NCBI GenBank assembly: GCA_030696545.1
Contig: JAUYSA010000377.1
Span: 1 to 13,762, forward strand
DNA: 13,762 nt
Source: Hyphomonadaceae bacterium
GTDB lineage: Bacteria; Pseudomonadota; Alphaproteobacteria; Caulobacterales; Hyphomonadaceae
Reading direction: 5' to 3'
Shown here in pieces: positions 1 to 7,729 of this stretch. The translations under genes and the position numbers were made by a program. Under the pieces are notes generated by a model. That model ran no database searches. It was not told the origin of the DNA and saw only the letters and a list, made by a program, of their open reading frames with translations. Numbering within the stretch: the first letter of the stretch is position 1; every line of letters starts with the position of its first letter.

Positions 1-515
1 TGCCGCGCATCGATGCGGGTGGCGCAACGGGCGTTCTGATCTCGGGCTCTGCCTATGGCCAACGCTCCCCCGTCGAGTTTCCAGCCGGCATCTGCCAGCT
101 TGTCCTCGAAGCCGAACGCGATACGACCATCGAAGCTCCCGAGGCCGAGGAACTCTGCCTCTACGTGGTCAGTGGATCGGCATCGATTGGCGACACCACG
201 CTGGGCGATGCGCAGATGGCGGTGCTGAACCCTGCCCGGCCTTGCCTTGTCACGCTGACCGCCGGCACCCGTATCATGTTCGCCGGCGGCGACGCACTCG
301 ATGGACCGCGCTTCCTCGACTGGAACTTCGTTGCATCGTCGAAAGAGCGTCTCGCGAAAGCAGCCGCAGACTGGCGCGCCTCAATTGCTGGCGGTTTCGA
401 CGGCACATGGTTCACCCAGCCGCCGCACGAAACCGCGTGGATACCCCTCCCCGGCGACCCACAGCCCACGCCGATGGACCACATCCCCGACGATCACGAC
501 GACTGGGAAAGTTGA
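1..515 (+). CDS. Pirin-family protein, 3' part (C-terminal cupin domain)
   Basis: The reading frame is open from base 3 to a TGA at 513-515, giving 170 visible residues; the start lies outside the window. The end of the protein has the pirin C-terminal domain pattern: a glycine-rich strand region, then LDGPRFLDWNFVASSKERL, a short helix ending in DWRA, and finally a segment with ETAWIPLPGDP. Pirins are bicupin, metal-binding proteins; bacterial relatives such as E. coli YhhW have quercetin 2,3-dioxygenase activity, and others are linked to redox or stress regulation. The metal-binding His/Glu residues of the N-terminal cupin would be upstream, so I cannot say whether this copy is catalytic. 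The acidic tail DDHDDWES is unremarkable. It converges on the oxidoreductase gene with a 7-base gap and no obvious terminator. The family call is firm; the substrate is unknown. Confidence 0.85.
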   Translation, partial: PRIDAGGATGVLISGSAYGQRSPVEFPAGICQLVLEAERDTTIEAPEAEELCLYVVSGSASIGDTTLGDAQMAVLNPARPCLVTLTAGTRIMFAGGDALDGPRFLDWNFVASSKERLAKAAADWRASIAGGFDGTWFTQPPHETAWIPLPGDPQPTPMDHIPDDHDDWES

Positions 516-522
516 TCCGCGC

Positions 523-1506
523 CTAGCGGTTCACATCCACCACGATGCGGCCGCGCACCTTGCCCGCCATGATGTCCGCGGCCGCACCGATCGCGCCAGC
601 GAGCGCCACCTCCGTCGTGATCACGTCAAGTGCGGTCGCATCGAGATCGCGCGCCAGCCGCGCCCATGCCGTCAGGCGCTTGGCCTTCGGCGCCATCACG
701 CTGTCGATCCCCAACAGCGACACGCCGCGCAGGATGAACGGCGCAACCGACGCCGGGAAATCCATCCCCTGCGCGAGGCCGCACGCCGTCACGACGCCGC
801 CATAGCGCGTTTGTGCGCAGGCGTTCGCCAGCGTGAAGCTGCCGACAGAATCCACGACGCCAGCCCAGCGCTCTTTCTGCATCGGCTTGCCCGCAGCCGA
901 GAGTTCAGCGCGATCAATGATCGTCGTCGCGCCCAACTGCTTCAGGTAATCGCCCTCCGACGCCTTGCCCGTCGCCGCCGCAATCGAGAACCCTGCCGTC
1001 TTCAGCAGCGCAACTGCCACGCTGCCAACACCGCCGGTCGCGCCCGTCACCAGCACCTCGCCCTGATCGGGCGTCACGCCATTGGCCACCAGCGCCTCGA
1101 CGCACAGCGCAGCGGTATAGCCCGCCGTGCCAATCGCCATCGCCTGCCGCTCAGAAAATACGCTCGGCAGCGGAACCAGCCAGTCGCCATTCAACCGCGC
1201 TTTCTGAGCAAGACCACCCCAATGCGTCTCGCCCACACCCCAGCCATTCAGCACGACCTTGTCGCCTGCCTTCCAGCTAGGATGCGAACTTTCCAGCACC
1301 GTGCCCGCGATATCGATGCCCGGAACCATCGGGAACTTACGCACCACCGGCGCCTTCCCTGTAATCGCGAGCCCGTCCTTGTAGTTGATTGTCGAGTAAG
1401 CGACCTGCACCGTCACATCGCCTTCCGGCAGCTGCGCTTCATCCAGCTGGGTGATCTGCACCTGCTGACCGGCCTCGGTCTTCGAAATCACGATAGCTGA
1501 AAACAT
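523..1506 (-). CDS. acuI: YhdH/AcuI-type MDR oxidoreductase (probable acrylyl-CoA reductase, NADPH)
   Basis: This 327-residue protein is a zinc-independent medium-chain dehydrogenase/reductase of the YhdH/YhfP/AcuI branch. Visible features are a GroES-like N-terminal domain with NYKDGLAITGK (residues 41-51) and PGIDIAGTV (62-70), then a Rossmann domain with GTAGYTAAL (126-134) and the nucleotide-binding loop GATGGVG (155-161). The structural zinc cysteines of alcohol dehydrogenases are absent, as is normal here. AcuI enzymes reduce acryloyl-CoA to propionyl-CoA with NADPH in the cytoplasm; in marine alphaproteobacteria this detoxifies acrylate from DMSP breakdown and also serves 3-hydroxypropionate metabolism. 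No DMSP lyase or acuK homologue is in the window, so the pathway role is inferred from family only. The ATG at 1506 gives the expected family N-terminus. The gene is divergent from the M28 peptidase, with 188 bases between them. The symbol is assigned by subfamily resemblance. Confidence 0.85.
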   Translation of the reverse strand: MFSAIVISKTEAGQQVQITQLDEAQLPEGDVTVQVAYSTINYKDGLAITGKAPVVRKFPMVPGIDIAGTVLESSHPSWKAGDKVVLNGWGVGETHWGGLAQKARLNGDWLVPLPSVFSERQAMAIGTAGYTAALCVEALVANGVTPDQGEVLVTGATGGVGSVAVALLKTAGFSIAAATGKASEGDYLKQLGATTIIDRAELSAAGKPMQKERWAGVVDSVGSFTLANACAQTRYGGVVTACGLAQGMDFPASVAPFILRGVSLLGIDSVMAPKAKRLTAWARLARDLDATALDVITTEVALAGAIGAAADIMAGKVRGRIVVDVNR

Positions 1507-1662
1507 GCGCTGGCTCTTGCAATAGGCGGCTGAACTCCCTCTGGGGTATCATCTATGCAAGCACCGCTTCAACGTACGACGCCTAGCGAGGTGCAACACA
1601 ATCCAATGAGCAGCGCAGGTCGGGTTCCCGCAAAACCCTCCCTTGCCCGTTCGCCCGCGCGA

Positions 1663-1688
1663 GATAATGTGCCCGCACTTTCAGGGAG
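1663..1688 (+). promoter_or_regulatory. Candidate -10 element and ribosome binding site of the M28 peptidase gene
   Basis: GATAAT at 1663-1668 resembles a -10 element. The only TTG-type -35 candidate, TTGCCC at 1643-1648, is just 14 bases upstream, which is short, so the promoter call is weak. A strong Shine-Dalgarno AGGGAG at 1683-1688 sits 6 bases before the ATG at 1695 and clearly fixes that start. The rest of the 188-base divergent spacer shows no convincing operator or RNA structure. Confidence 0.35.
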
Positions 1689-1694
1689 ATTTAG

Positions 1695-3401
1695 ATGAGA
1701 TTGCTCGCGTTATCCGCAGCCGGACTGGTTTCCGCCGCGCTCGCCGGCTGCAACCCGATCGAGCCGGAAAAGCCCGCCGAGCCCAGCGCCGATGCAGGCG
1801 CCATCACATCGACCCTCACGACATCGCCTGAAATCACCGCCGCCGATATAGGCGCGCGCATCAAGGAGTTGGCGGACGACAAGTATGAAGGCCGCGGCCC
1901 AGGCACGGTAGCTGGCGAGAAAGCTGCTGACTGGATCGCCGCTGAGATGAAGCGCATCGGCCTCGAACCCGGAAATCCGGACGGCACCTACTTCCAGACC
2001 GTGAAGATGGTCGCGCAGACCGTTGACCCCGCCACCTCGTCACTGACGATCGCGGGGCCGGCCAAGACCTGGGACCTGAAGCTCGGCGCCGGCGCCGTTT
2101 TCTTCACCAAGGACCAGAAAAGAAAGACCGTGTCATTCGCCGACAGCGATCTTGTTTTCGTCGGCTATGGCGTCGTCGCTCCGGAAGCCAACTGGAATGA
2201 CTATGCCGGTCTCGACGTGAAGGGAAAAACGGTCGTGATGTTCGTCAACGACCCCGGCTTCATCACCAACGACAACACGCTCTTCAACGGTCAGGCCATG
2301 ACCTATTACGGCCGCTGGACCTACAAATATGAGGAAGCCGCTCGCCAGGGCGCAACTGCCGCAATCCTGATTCACGAGGAAAAGCCCGCCGCCTACGGCT
2401 GGAGTGTCGTCGAAGGCTCGTGGACCGGCGTTCAGTCAGATCTCGTGCGCAATGACGGCGGCGCAAGCCGGGCAAAACTCGAAGGATGGATCCAGCTCAA
2501 CCACGCCACCGAACTCTTCAAGGCCGCCGGCCTCGACATCGACGCCATGCGCGCCGCCGCCAACAAACGCGGCTTCAAGGCCGTGCCGATGACCGGCCTC
2601 AAGGCATCCGCCAGGATCAACCAGACGATCGAGGAAAAAGACTCCCGTAACGTGATCGGCGTGGTGAGAGGCGTCGAGGCGCCCGACGAACACCTGCTGT
2701 TCATGGGTCACTGGGATCACCTGGGCAAAGGCGTGAGTGCCGACCCGAACGAAGACACGATCAACAATGGCGCAGTCGACAACGCCACTGGCATCGCCGC
2801 GATCCTCGAAATCGGCGAGAAATTCGCAGCCGGTCCGAAACCGAAACGCTCGGTTACGGTGCTGGCTGTCACGCTCGAAGAATCCGGCCTGCTAGGCTCC
2901 GCCTATTTTGGCGAGAACCCGCTTATCCCGCTGAAGAACATCGTCGGCGGCATCAACATCGACGCGATGCAGCCCACCGGCGTCGCGAAAGATATCGTCG
3001 TCATCGGCGCAGGCGCGTCCCAGCTCGAAGACACGCTCAAGGCAGTGCTCGCCGAAAGCAACCGCGTGATCCGCCCCGACCCGTCGCCGCAGAACGGCTA
3101 CTTCTACCGCTCGGATCATATCAGCCTCGCCAAGAAAGGCGTGCCGATGCTCTATGCTGACAGCGGCATCGACCTGATCGAAGGCGGAGAAGCAGCGGGC
3201 GAGGCCGCTGGCAAGACATACACCGACGAGAACTATCACAAGCCGTCCGACGAATACGCAGACGACTGGAATCTCGCCGGTATCGAAGCCGACGTGAAGG
3301 TCGACTATGAAGTCGGCAACCGTCTCGCCAACAGCGCCGACTGGCCCAACTGGTATGACGGCAACGAGTTCAAGGCGCTCCGCGACGCGATGCGCAAGTA
3401 G
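1695..3401 (+). CDS. M28-family zinc aminopeptidase, secreted lipoprotein with PA domain
   Basis: This 568-residue protein starts with a lipoprotein signal peptide ending in the lipobox LAGC (Cys19), followed by a Pro/Glu-rich linker. Residues of about 140-270 have the look of a protease-associated (PA) insert (FVGYGVVAPEANWNDYAG, DVKGKTVVMFVNDPG). The C-terminal half is an M28 di-zinc peptidase domain with all expected residues: GHWDH (His339, Asp341), NGAVDNATG (bridging Asp362), LEESG (catalytic Glu395, ligand Glu396), NIDAM (Asp423) and RSDH (His475). It is likely anchored in the outer membrane or periplasm, trimming N-terminal residues from peptides. Family members differ in substrate, and some act as glutaminyl cyclases or carboxypeptidases, so the exact specificity is unknown. 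The ATG is fixed by the strong AGGGAG upstream. The DUF4287 gene follows after 2 bases, suggesting co-transcription and coupled translation. Confidence 0.93.
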   Translation: MRLLALSAAGLVSAALAGCNPIEPEKPAEPSADAGAITSTLTTSPEITAADIGARIKELADDKYEGRGPGTVAGEKAADWIAAEMKRIGLEPGNPDGTYFQTVKMVAQTVDPATSSLTIAGPAKTWDLKLGAGAVFFTKDQKRKTVSFADSDLVFVGYGVVAPEANWNDYAGLDVKGKTVVMFVNDPGFITNDNTLFNGQAMTYYGRWTYKYEEAARQGATAAILIHEEKPAAYGWSVVEGSWTGVQSDLVRNDGGASRAKLEGWIQLNHATELFKAAGLDIDAMRAAANKRGFKAVPMTGLKASARINQTIEEKDSRNVIGVVRGVEAPDEHLLFMGHWDHLGKGVSADPNEDTINNGAVDNATGIAAILEIGEKFAAGPKPKRSVTVLAVTLEESGLLGSAYFGENPLIPLKNIVGGINIDAMQPTGVAKDIVVIGAGASQLEDTLKAVLAESNRVIRPDPSPQNGYFYRSDHISLAKKGVPMLYADSGIDLIEGGEAAGEAAGKTYTDENYHKPSDEYADDWNLAGIEADVKVDYEVGNRLANSADWPNWYDGNEFKALRDAMRK

Positions 3402-3403
3402 CC

Positions 3404-3691
3404 ATGCCGCTGGATCGATCGAAACTTCACAGGGGCTTCCAGACCTATCTCGCCAATGCTGAACAGGCCTCCGGCAAGACATACGAGGACTTCTCCCTCG
3501 TCCTGTCGAAGTCGGGCCTCAAGAAGCATGGCGAGCTTCGGTCTCACCTGATGGAGTCGATGGGCCTCGGCCACGGGCATGCCAACGCGGTGGTCGCCAT
3601 CTGGCTAACCCCAGGCAATGGCGGCGCTGCGGCGGCGGCTAAGAACACGGTGAAAAAGGCACCAAAGAAAGCGCCGGCCAAGAAAAAGTAG
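3404..3691 (+). CDS. DUF4287-domain small protein with lysine-rich C-terminal tail
   Basis: This is a 95-residue protein. The core matches the DUF4287 pattern: an amphipathic helix, SGKTYEDF (23-30), KKHGELRSHL (40-49) and the hallmark GLGHGHANAVV (54-64). No function is established for this domain. After residue 71 the protein becomes a low-complexity stretch: GNGG, an alanine run, then a tail dominated by KKAP/KAPAK repeats ending in KKK, like eukaryotic histone H1 tails and bacterial H1-like proteins. Such a tail could bind nucleic acid or another polyanion; that is inference. The ATG follows the peptidase TAG by 2 bases and has no good Shine-Dalgarno, so translation may be coupled to the peptidase even though the functions look unrelated. 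It converges on the GNAT gene, whose stop is 13 bases away. Confidence 0.88.
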   Translation: MPLDRSKLHRGFQTYLANAEQASGKTYEDFSLVLSKSGLKKHGELRSHLMESMGLGHGHANAVVAIWLTPGNGGAAAAAKNTVKKAPKKAPAKKK

Positions 3692-3719
3692 AGCGCGGAC
3701 GCCCTCACAAACTCCGCGT
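3683..3719 (-). terminator. Candidate Rho-independent terminator of the lipoprotein-argS-GNAT unit
   Basis: Read on the minus strand, ACGCGGA (3719-3713) pairs with TCCGCGC (3699-3693), six perfect pairs plus one G-U, around a 13-base loop. Five T residues follow (3687-3683), 5 bases beyond the stem. The stem spans the GNAT stop codon. The loop is large and the T tract is short and offset, so this is a plausible rather than strong terminator. The T tract corresponds to the AAAAA of lysine codons in the convergent DUF4287 gene and could be coincidental. Confidence 0.35.
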
Positions 3720-4169
3720 CATGAACACACTGAACGGATCGAGCGTATAGTCCCCGAACGGACCACACACCTCGAACCCTGCGCTTTCATACAGCTTGAT
3801 CGCCGGCATGAAAGCGTCAGTCGATCCCGTCTCCAGCCACAGCGTATTCATCCCCGCGCCACGCGCCTCGGCAACGATATGCTCCAGCATGGCGCGCCCT
3901 GCGCCCTTGCCGAGATACTCATCCGCCACGCGCATAGATTTGATCTCGCCGTTGGCGGCATCCATCCGCTTCAGCGCGCCGATCACCGCAATGTCATCGC
4001 CTGCCCAACCCGACCAGAACGTCACTCCCGGCTGACGAAGCTTGTCCAGATCGAACGCATGAACGCTGCAGGCGGGGGAGTTCTCGTGCATCCCAGCGAG
4101 ATGCCGCTTCACCAGCGCCTGTGTTACGGTGCCAGAGAGATCATCCACCCGGAATACGATCGCGCCCAC
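3705..4169 (-). CDS. GNAT-family N-acetyltransferase (YsnE-like)
   Basis: This is a 154-residue, single-domain GNAT protein. The N-terminal half contains ENSPACSVHAFDLDKLR (29-45) and then VTFWSGW, a combination I associate with the Bacillus YsnE group. The acetyl-CoA-binding region is IKSMRVADEYLGKGAGRAM, with LGKGAG in place of the usual RGKGxG loop, followed by WLETGS and LYESAGFEVCGPFGDY. The substrate is unknown: YsnE has been linked to indole-acetic acid production in some Bacillus, but that should not be transferred here. The start is a GTG at 4169, which matches the family N-terminus better than the later ATG at codon 27; a G-rich stretch AGGGGCGGG precedes it and overlaps the argS stop. 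It lies 9 bases after argS on the same strand, so it is probably co-transcribed with argS. Confidence 0.88.
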   Translation of the reverse strand: MGAIVFRVDDLSGTVTQALVKRHLAGMHENSPACSVHAFDLDKLRQPGVTFWSGWAGDDIAVIGALKRMDAANGEIKSMRVADEYLGKGAGRAMLEHIVAEARGAGMNTLWLETGSTDAFMPAIKLYESAGFEVCGPFGDYTLDPFSVFMTRSL

Positions 4170-4178
4170 GTCCCGCCC

Positions 4179-5951
4179 CTACATCCGCTCCGGAATATCA
4201 ATCCCGATCAGCCCCAGCACAATCTCCAGCTGCTTAAGCGTCGCCAGCGCCAGCGCCAGCCGCGACGCCTTCTTCACCGGATCGCTCTCCACCAGGATCG
4301 GCGCCGCCGCATAGAAGCCAGAGAAAGCCTGCCCCAGCGTATAGGCATGATCGCACAGGATATGCGGCATCCGCTTCTCATACGCCCCACGCAACGCGTC
4401 GTTGAACCCGTCGAGCGCCAGGACCAGCGCGCGCTCCGCATCCAACTCGACAGAGATCGGCCCCGGCTTCACGCCTTCCGCTTCCGCTCGCCGCGCCAGC
4501 GACTTCACCCGCACTGCTGCGTACAGCAGATAAGGCCCCGTCTTTCCCTCAAACGAAATGAACCGCTCAAGGTCGAAGATGTAGTTCGTCGTCCGCACGT
4601 TCGAGAGATCGGAAAACTTGATCGCCGCAACAGCAACCTTGTGCGCAATGTCGGCCCGCTCGGCCTCAGACACATCCGCGCCCAGTTCCGCTTCCTGCAT
4701 CCGCGCCATTGCCGTCGCATCGGCTTGGCCGATGAACTCGTGCAGCTTCAGGATGCCGCCTTCGCGAGTCTTGAACGGCTTTCCGTCCGGGCCGTTCACC
4801 GTGCCGAAGCCGAGATGCTCCAGCGCCTTCTCCGGCAAATAGCCCGCGCGATCGCTTGCCCGGAACACCTGCTCGAAGTGCAAGGCCTGCCGCTGGTCCA
4901 CCACATAGAGCGTCAGCTGCGGATCAATGCTCCGCTTCCGGTCCACAATCGTACCGAGGTCAGACCCGTGATAGCCGATCGCGCCATCCCGGTTCACGAG
5001 GATGATCGGCGGCACTTCCTTCTTGTCGGTCTCGCGCGCAACACGCACGATCCACGCGCCAGCATCGAACTCCGAAATGCTCCGCGCCTTCAGGTCTTCC
5101 ACGATTTCCGGAATGAACGGCTCGGCGTCGCTCTCGCCCTTCCAGAGATCGAACTTCACGCCCAGCGAAGCGCACTCGCGCTCCAGACCCACGCGCGTGA
5201 CATTGCAGAAATGCCGCCACAGCGCCCGATATCCCGGCCGCCCGCTCTGCAACTCCTGCGTCGCCTTGCGATCCTCGTCCCGCCGGGCTTCGTCCGTCTT
5301 CGACTTGCCTGAGGCCAGCGGATAGAGCCGCCCAAGATCATCCATCGTCACCGGGCTGACATCCGGATAAGGCCCCGCAAACCCCGCATCGAAATACGGC
5401 AGTCCCGGCTGCTCCAGCTTCACCTCGTTGATCAGCTGCCCCATCTGCAGCCCCCAGTCGCCGAGGTGGACATCGCTGGTGACGGCATCTCCCATGAAGC
5501 GGAACAACCGCTGCAGCGAGTCCCCGATCACGGTCGAGCGCAGGTGTCCGATGTGCATTTCCTTGGCGACGTTCCAGCCGCCGAAATCCATCACCACGCG
5601 CCGCGGCGTCTCCACGCGCCATGCCCCTGCCCGCGCATCCGCCGCAATCTCTTCCGCGCGCTTGTTCAGGCCTTCAGCCGACAGTCGCACATTGATGAAG
5701 CCCGGCCCCGCCACATCACCACTTGCCACCAGCGGCGACGCCTTCAGCGCCTCCACCACGGCCGATGCGATCTCACGCGGGTTCTTGCCCAGCTTCTTCG
5801 CTGCCGCCATCGCGCCATTGCACTGGAAGTCGGCAAGGTCCGGACGATCAGACCGGCGCATCGCGCCAAGCTGCGCCTCAAGCCCAAGCGCCGCGAACGC
5901 CGCACCCGCAGCGTCCGACAAGAGGCCGGCAAGATCCTGTGATTTCGTCAT
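4179..5951 (-). CDS. argS: Arginyl-tRNA synthetase
   Basis: This 590-residue class I aminoacyl-tRNA synthetase charges tRNA-Arg in the cytoplasm. The N-terminal Add-1 domain contains GPGFINVRL (82-90). The catalytic Rossmann domain has the signature HIGHLRST (133-140) and the ArgRS replacement for KMSKS, PFKTREGG (392-399). The C-terminal DALR anticodon-binding helical domain includes TGPYLLYAAVRVKSL, with the chain ending LGLIGIDIPERM. The length is normal for the family. One oddity: before HIGH the usual Pro-Asn reads Trp-Asn (GGWNVAKEMHIGH). The ATG at 5951 gives a standard N-terminus, 32 bases after the lipoprotein stop, and the GNAT gene follows 9 bases after argS. The three genes look like one operon. 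The housekeeping function is not in doubt. Confidence 0.97.
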   Translation of the reverse strand: MTKSQDLAGLLSDAAGAAFAALGLEAQLGAMRRSDRPDLADFQCNGAMAAAKKLGKNPREIASAVVEALKASPLVASGDVAGPGFINVRLSAEGLNKRAEEIAADARAGAWRVETPRRVVMDFGGWNVAKEMHIGHLRSTVIGDSLQRLFRFMGDAVTSDVHLGDWGLQMGQLINEVKLEQPGLPYFDAGFAGPYPDVSPVTMDDLGRLYPLASGKSKTDEARRDEDRKATQELQSGRPGYRALWRHFCNVTRVGLERECASLGVKFDLWKGESDAEPFIPEIVEDLKARSISEFDAGAWIVRVARETDKKEVPPIILVNRDGAIGYHGSDLGTIVDRKRSIDPQLTLYVVDQRQALHFEQVFRASDRAGYLPEKALEHLGFGTVNGPDGKPFKTREGGILKLHEFIGQADATAMARMQEAELGADVSEAERADIAHKVAVAAIKFSDLSNVRTTNYIFDLERFISFEGKTGPYLLYAAVRVKSLARRAEAEGVKPGPISVELDAERALVLALDGFNDALRGAYEKRMPHILCDHAYTLGQAFSGFYAAAPILVESDPVKKASRLALALATLKQLEIVLGLIGIDIPERM

Positions 5952-5983
5952 GACAAGTCCGGGGGCTGGAAAGCCTCGCCGGA

Positions 5984-6559
5984 CTACTGCGGCTTGGCGG
6001 GGGGCGCAACGTTGATCGTGAACCGCGTGCCCGATCGGTTATATGCAACCTGCTGCGGCGTCAGCTCGAACCCGACGACCACCTCGAAGTTGGTGCCCGA
6101 AACCGTCTCGTTCGCGCGGGGGATCACAATACCCGGAATCTTCTCAGTTACGCGCACGATATCCGCGCCCGCCGGGAAGGTGACGTTCACGTCGAACCGC
6201 TCCTTGGCCAGTACAGTCCTGTCGCGGCGCGTAACAGTCAGGAACACCGGATACGACCGGCTAGAGGCCGTAGCCTTCGGGCCTTTTCCGAAGGCGAAAT
6301 CGATCTCGACTTCCATGTCGATCGGGTTCGTGCCGACATACCGGCAGAAGCTCCGCACGCCCTCGACTGCGCCCGTAAAGCCGACATTCTCGTGCCGTTC
6401 GGCGCCCTCGATCTCGACCAGGCGGCTGGCGTCATAAAGCACACCCGCGACAGGGCACGGGCCGGCATTTGGCTTGTCATCCAGCGCCTCAACGGCGGCG
6501 CAGCCGCTGGCAAGCAGCATGGCCGAAAGGCCCAGGCAGGCAGGCACAAAACGCTTCAC
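5984..6559 (-). CDS. Conserved hypothetical lipoprotein, GTG start
   Basis: This is a 191-residue predicted lipoprotein of unknown function. I chose the GTG at 6559, 29 codons inside the longest open frame, for two reasons. It opens a proper signal peptide (VKRF, a hydrophobic stretch, then LLASGC with lipid Cys20), and AGGA at 6567-6570 lies 7 bases upstream. The mature part has two further cysteines, Cys35 (GPCPVAG) and Cys72 (SFCRYVG), which could form a disulfide in the periplasm. The rest is predicted beta-rich, with conserved-looking segments VGFTGAVEGV, DFAFGKGP and FEVVVGFELTPQQ. I recognise this as the type of uncharacterised lipoprotein found in alphaproteobacteria, but know no function for it. 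It is the first gene of a probable operon with argS and a GNAT gene; the link to argS may be purely transcriptional. Confidence 0.85.
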   Translation of the reverse strand: MKRFVPACLGLSAMLLASGCAAVEALDDKPNAGPCPVAGVLYDASRLVEIEGAERHENVGFTGAVEGVRSFCRYVGTNPIDMEVEIDFAFGKGPKATASSRSYPVFLTVTRRDRTVLAKERFDVNVTFPAGADIVRVTEKIPGIVIPRANETVSGTNFEVVVGFELTPQQVAYNRSGTRFTINVAPPAKPQ

Positions 6560-6581
6560 TGGCACATCCTGACGCAGGGCC

Positions 6582-6600
6582 CCTTGGCATGGCTCCAAGG
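6582..6600 (-). promoter_or_regulatory. Inverted repeat in the leader of the lipoprotein-argS unit
   Basis: CCTTGG (6582-6587) and CCAAGG (6595-6600) form a perfect 6-base inverted repeat with a 7-base loop. It lies between the candidate promoter and the lipoprotein start, so it would be in the mRNA leader. No T tract follows on the minus strand, so it is not a classical terminator. It could be a leader hairpin, a protein-binding site, or chance. Confidence 0.25.
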
Positions 6601-6621
6601 CGGCGACATTTTCAAGCTGCG

Positions 6622-6650
6622 TGATAGCCTCTAAAGACCGACCCACGCAA
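6622..6650 (-). promoter_or_regulatory. Candidate sigma-70-type promoter of the lipoprotein-argS-GNAT unit
   Basis: On the minus strand TTGCGT (6650-6645) and CTATCA (6627-6622) are separated by exactly 17 bases. The -10 context, GCTATCAC, is close to the alphaproteobacterial GCTANAWC type. Predicted initiation near 6615 would give a leader of about 55 bases before the GTG at 6559. This is the best promoter-like sequence I found in the window, judged by eye only. Confidence 0.4.
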
Positions 6651-6683
6651 CTTCGCTAGCCACACCCGCAACAAGGCGGAATT

Positions 6684-7658
6684 TTGCCCGACTTTTCCAC
6701 GCCTTCCGAATCATCCCGCCCCCCGCTCAAGGTCCTCTTGGCGGCCCCGAGGGGCTTTTGCGCCGGGGTCGACCGGGCCATCCAGATCGTGGAACAGGCC
6801 CTGGCCAAGTGGGGCGCCCCCGTCTTCGTGCGCCACGAGATCGTCCATAACGCCCACGTCGTGAAGCGCCTCGAAGCGATGGGCGCTGTGTTCGTGGAAG
6901 AACTCACCGAATGCCCCGACGACCGCCCGGTCGTCTTTTCCGCCCATGGCGTGCCCAAGGTCGTCCCCGCCGAAGCCGCCCGCCGCGACATGACCTACGT
7001 GGACGCCACCTGCCCCCTCGTCTCCAAGGTCCACGCCGAGGCGCAGCGCCACGAGCGCAACGGGATGCACATCCTGCTCATCGGCCATGAAGGCCACCCG
7101 GAAGTCGTCGGTACGATGGGCCAGATCGGATCAGGCGCGATGACGCTGATCGAGACGGTGGCCGACGCGGAAGCCTTCACGACAAACGACGGCGTGAACC
7201 TCGCCTACGTCACGCAGACCACGCTCTCCGTCGACGACACGAAGGATATCGTCGCCACCCTCCGCCGCCGCTTCCCCGACATGGCCGAGCCGCGGAAGGA
7301 TGACATCTGCTACGCGACAACGAACCGCCAGGAAGCCGTGAAGGCCATAGCGCACGACGCCGAACTCGTCCTCGTCATCGGCGCCGCCAACTCCTCCAAC
7401 TCCGTCCGCCTGAAGGAAGTCGCCGAACGCTCCGGCGCCAACGCGGCGTATCTCATCGCTTCTGCAGACAACATCGACTGGACCTGGTTCAACGGCGTCA
7501 GCACACTCGGTCTCACCGCCGGCGCCTCCGCTCCCGAAACACTCGTCCAGGGCGTCATCGCCGCCTGCCGCGCCCGCTTCACTGTCTCCGTGCAGGAAGT
7601 CGTGACTGCGCAGGAAGACGTCGTCTTCCGAATTCCGCGCGTGCTTGAGGGCGCCTGA
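6684..7658 (+). CDS. ispH: 4-hydroxy-3-methylbut-2-enyl diphosphate reductase
   Basis: This is a 324-residue IspH (LytB), the [4Fe-4S] enzyme that makes IPP and DMAPP from HMBPP at the end of the MEP pathway, in the cytoplasm. The three cluster cysteines are Cys26 (PRGFCAGV), Cys110 (DATCPLV) and Cys209 (DDICYATTNRQ). The substrate-binding residues include His55 (HNAHVV), His88 (SAHG), His138 and the proton-donor Glu140 (EGHPEVVGTMGQ), and the late NSSNSVRL motif is present. The start is a TTG at 6684 preceded by AAGGCGGA; no in-frame ATG lies between it and the first conserved strand (KVLLAAPRGFC), so the rare start is needed. It is divergent from the lipoprotein with a 124-base spacer. thrB and rnhA, its usual alphaproteobacterial neighbours, lie 2.4 kb and 4.5 kb downstream on the same strand. 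Confidence 0.97.
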   Translation: MPDFSTPSESSRPPLKVLLAAPRGFCAGVDRAIQIVEQALAKWGAPVFVRHEIVHNAHVVKRLEAMGAVFVEELTECPDDRPVVFSAHGVPKVVPAEAARRDMTYVDATCPLVSKVHAEAQRHERNGMHILLIGHEGHPEVVGTMGQIGSGAMTLIETVADAEAFTTNDGVNLAYVTQTTLSVDDTKDIVATLRRRFPDMAEPRKDDICYATTNRQEAVKAIAHDAELVLVIGAANSSNSVRLKEVAERSGANAAYLIASADNIDWTWFNGVSTLGLTAGASAPETLVQGVIAACRARFTVSVQEVVTAQEDVVFRIPRVLEGA

Positions 7659-7729
7659 CGCACGCTCACGGACGCAACGGCAACTCGAAAATCTCTGGAC
7701 GCGCTCGCAAACATCGCCACCATGCGACC

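Noticed and set aside
301..1500. 399-codon open frame on the plus strand opposite the oxidoreductase gene
   Set aside because: It is rich in Arg and His with no domain pattern, as expected for antisense frames in GC-rich DNA. The opposite strand encodes a clear AcuI-type enzyme.
1507..1694. Divergent spacer checked for a small RNA, riboswitch or operator
   Set aside because: Only a weak -10-like element and the M28 ribosome binding site are visible; no stable paired structure or repeated motif.
3879..5312. 477-codon open frame on the plus strand opposite argS
   Set aside because: Arg/His/Leu-rich composition without motifs; argS on the other strand has every expected signature.
6560..6646. 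29-codon N-terminal extension of the lipoprotein gene
   Set aside because: It would bury the signal peptide inside the protein, and the region holds the likely promoter and leader hairpin. GTG at 6559 has a proper Shine-Dalgarno.
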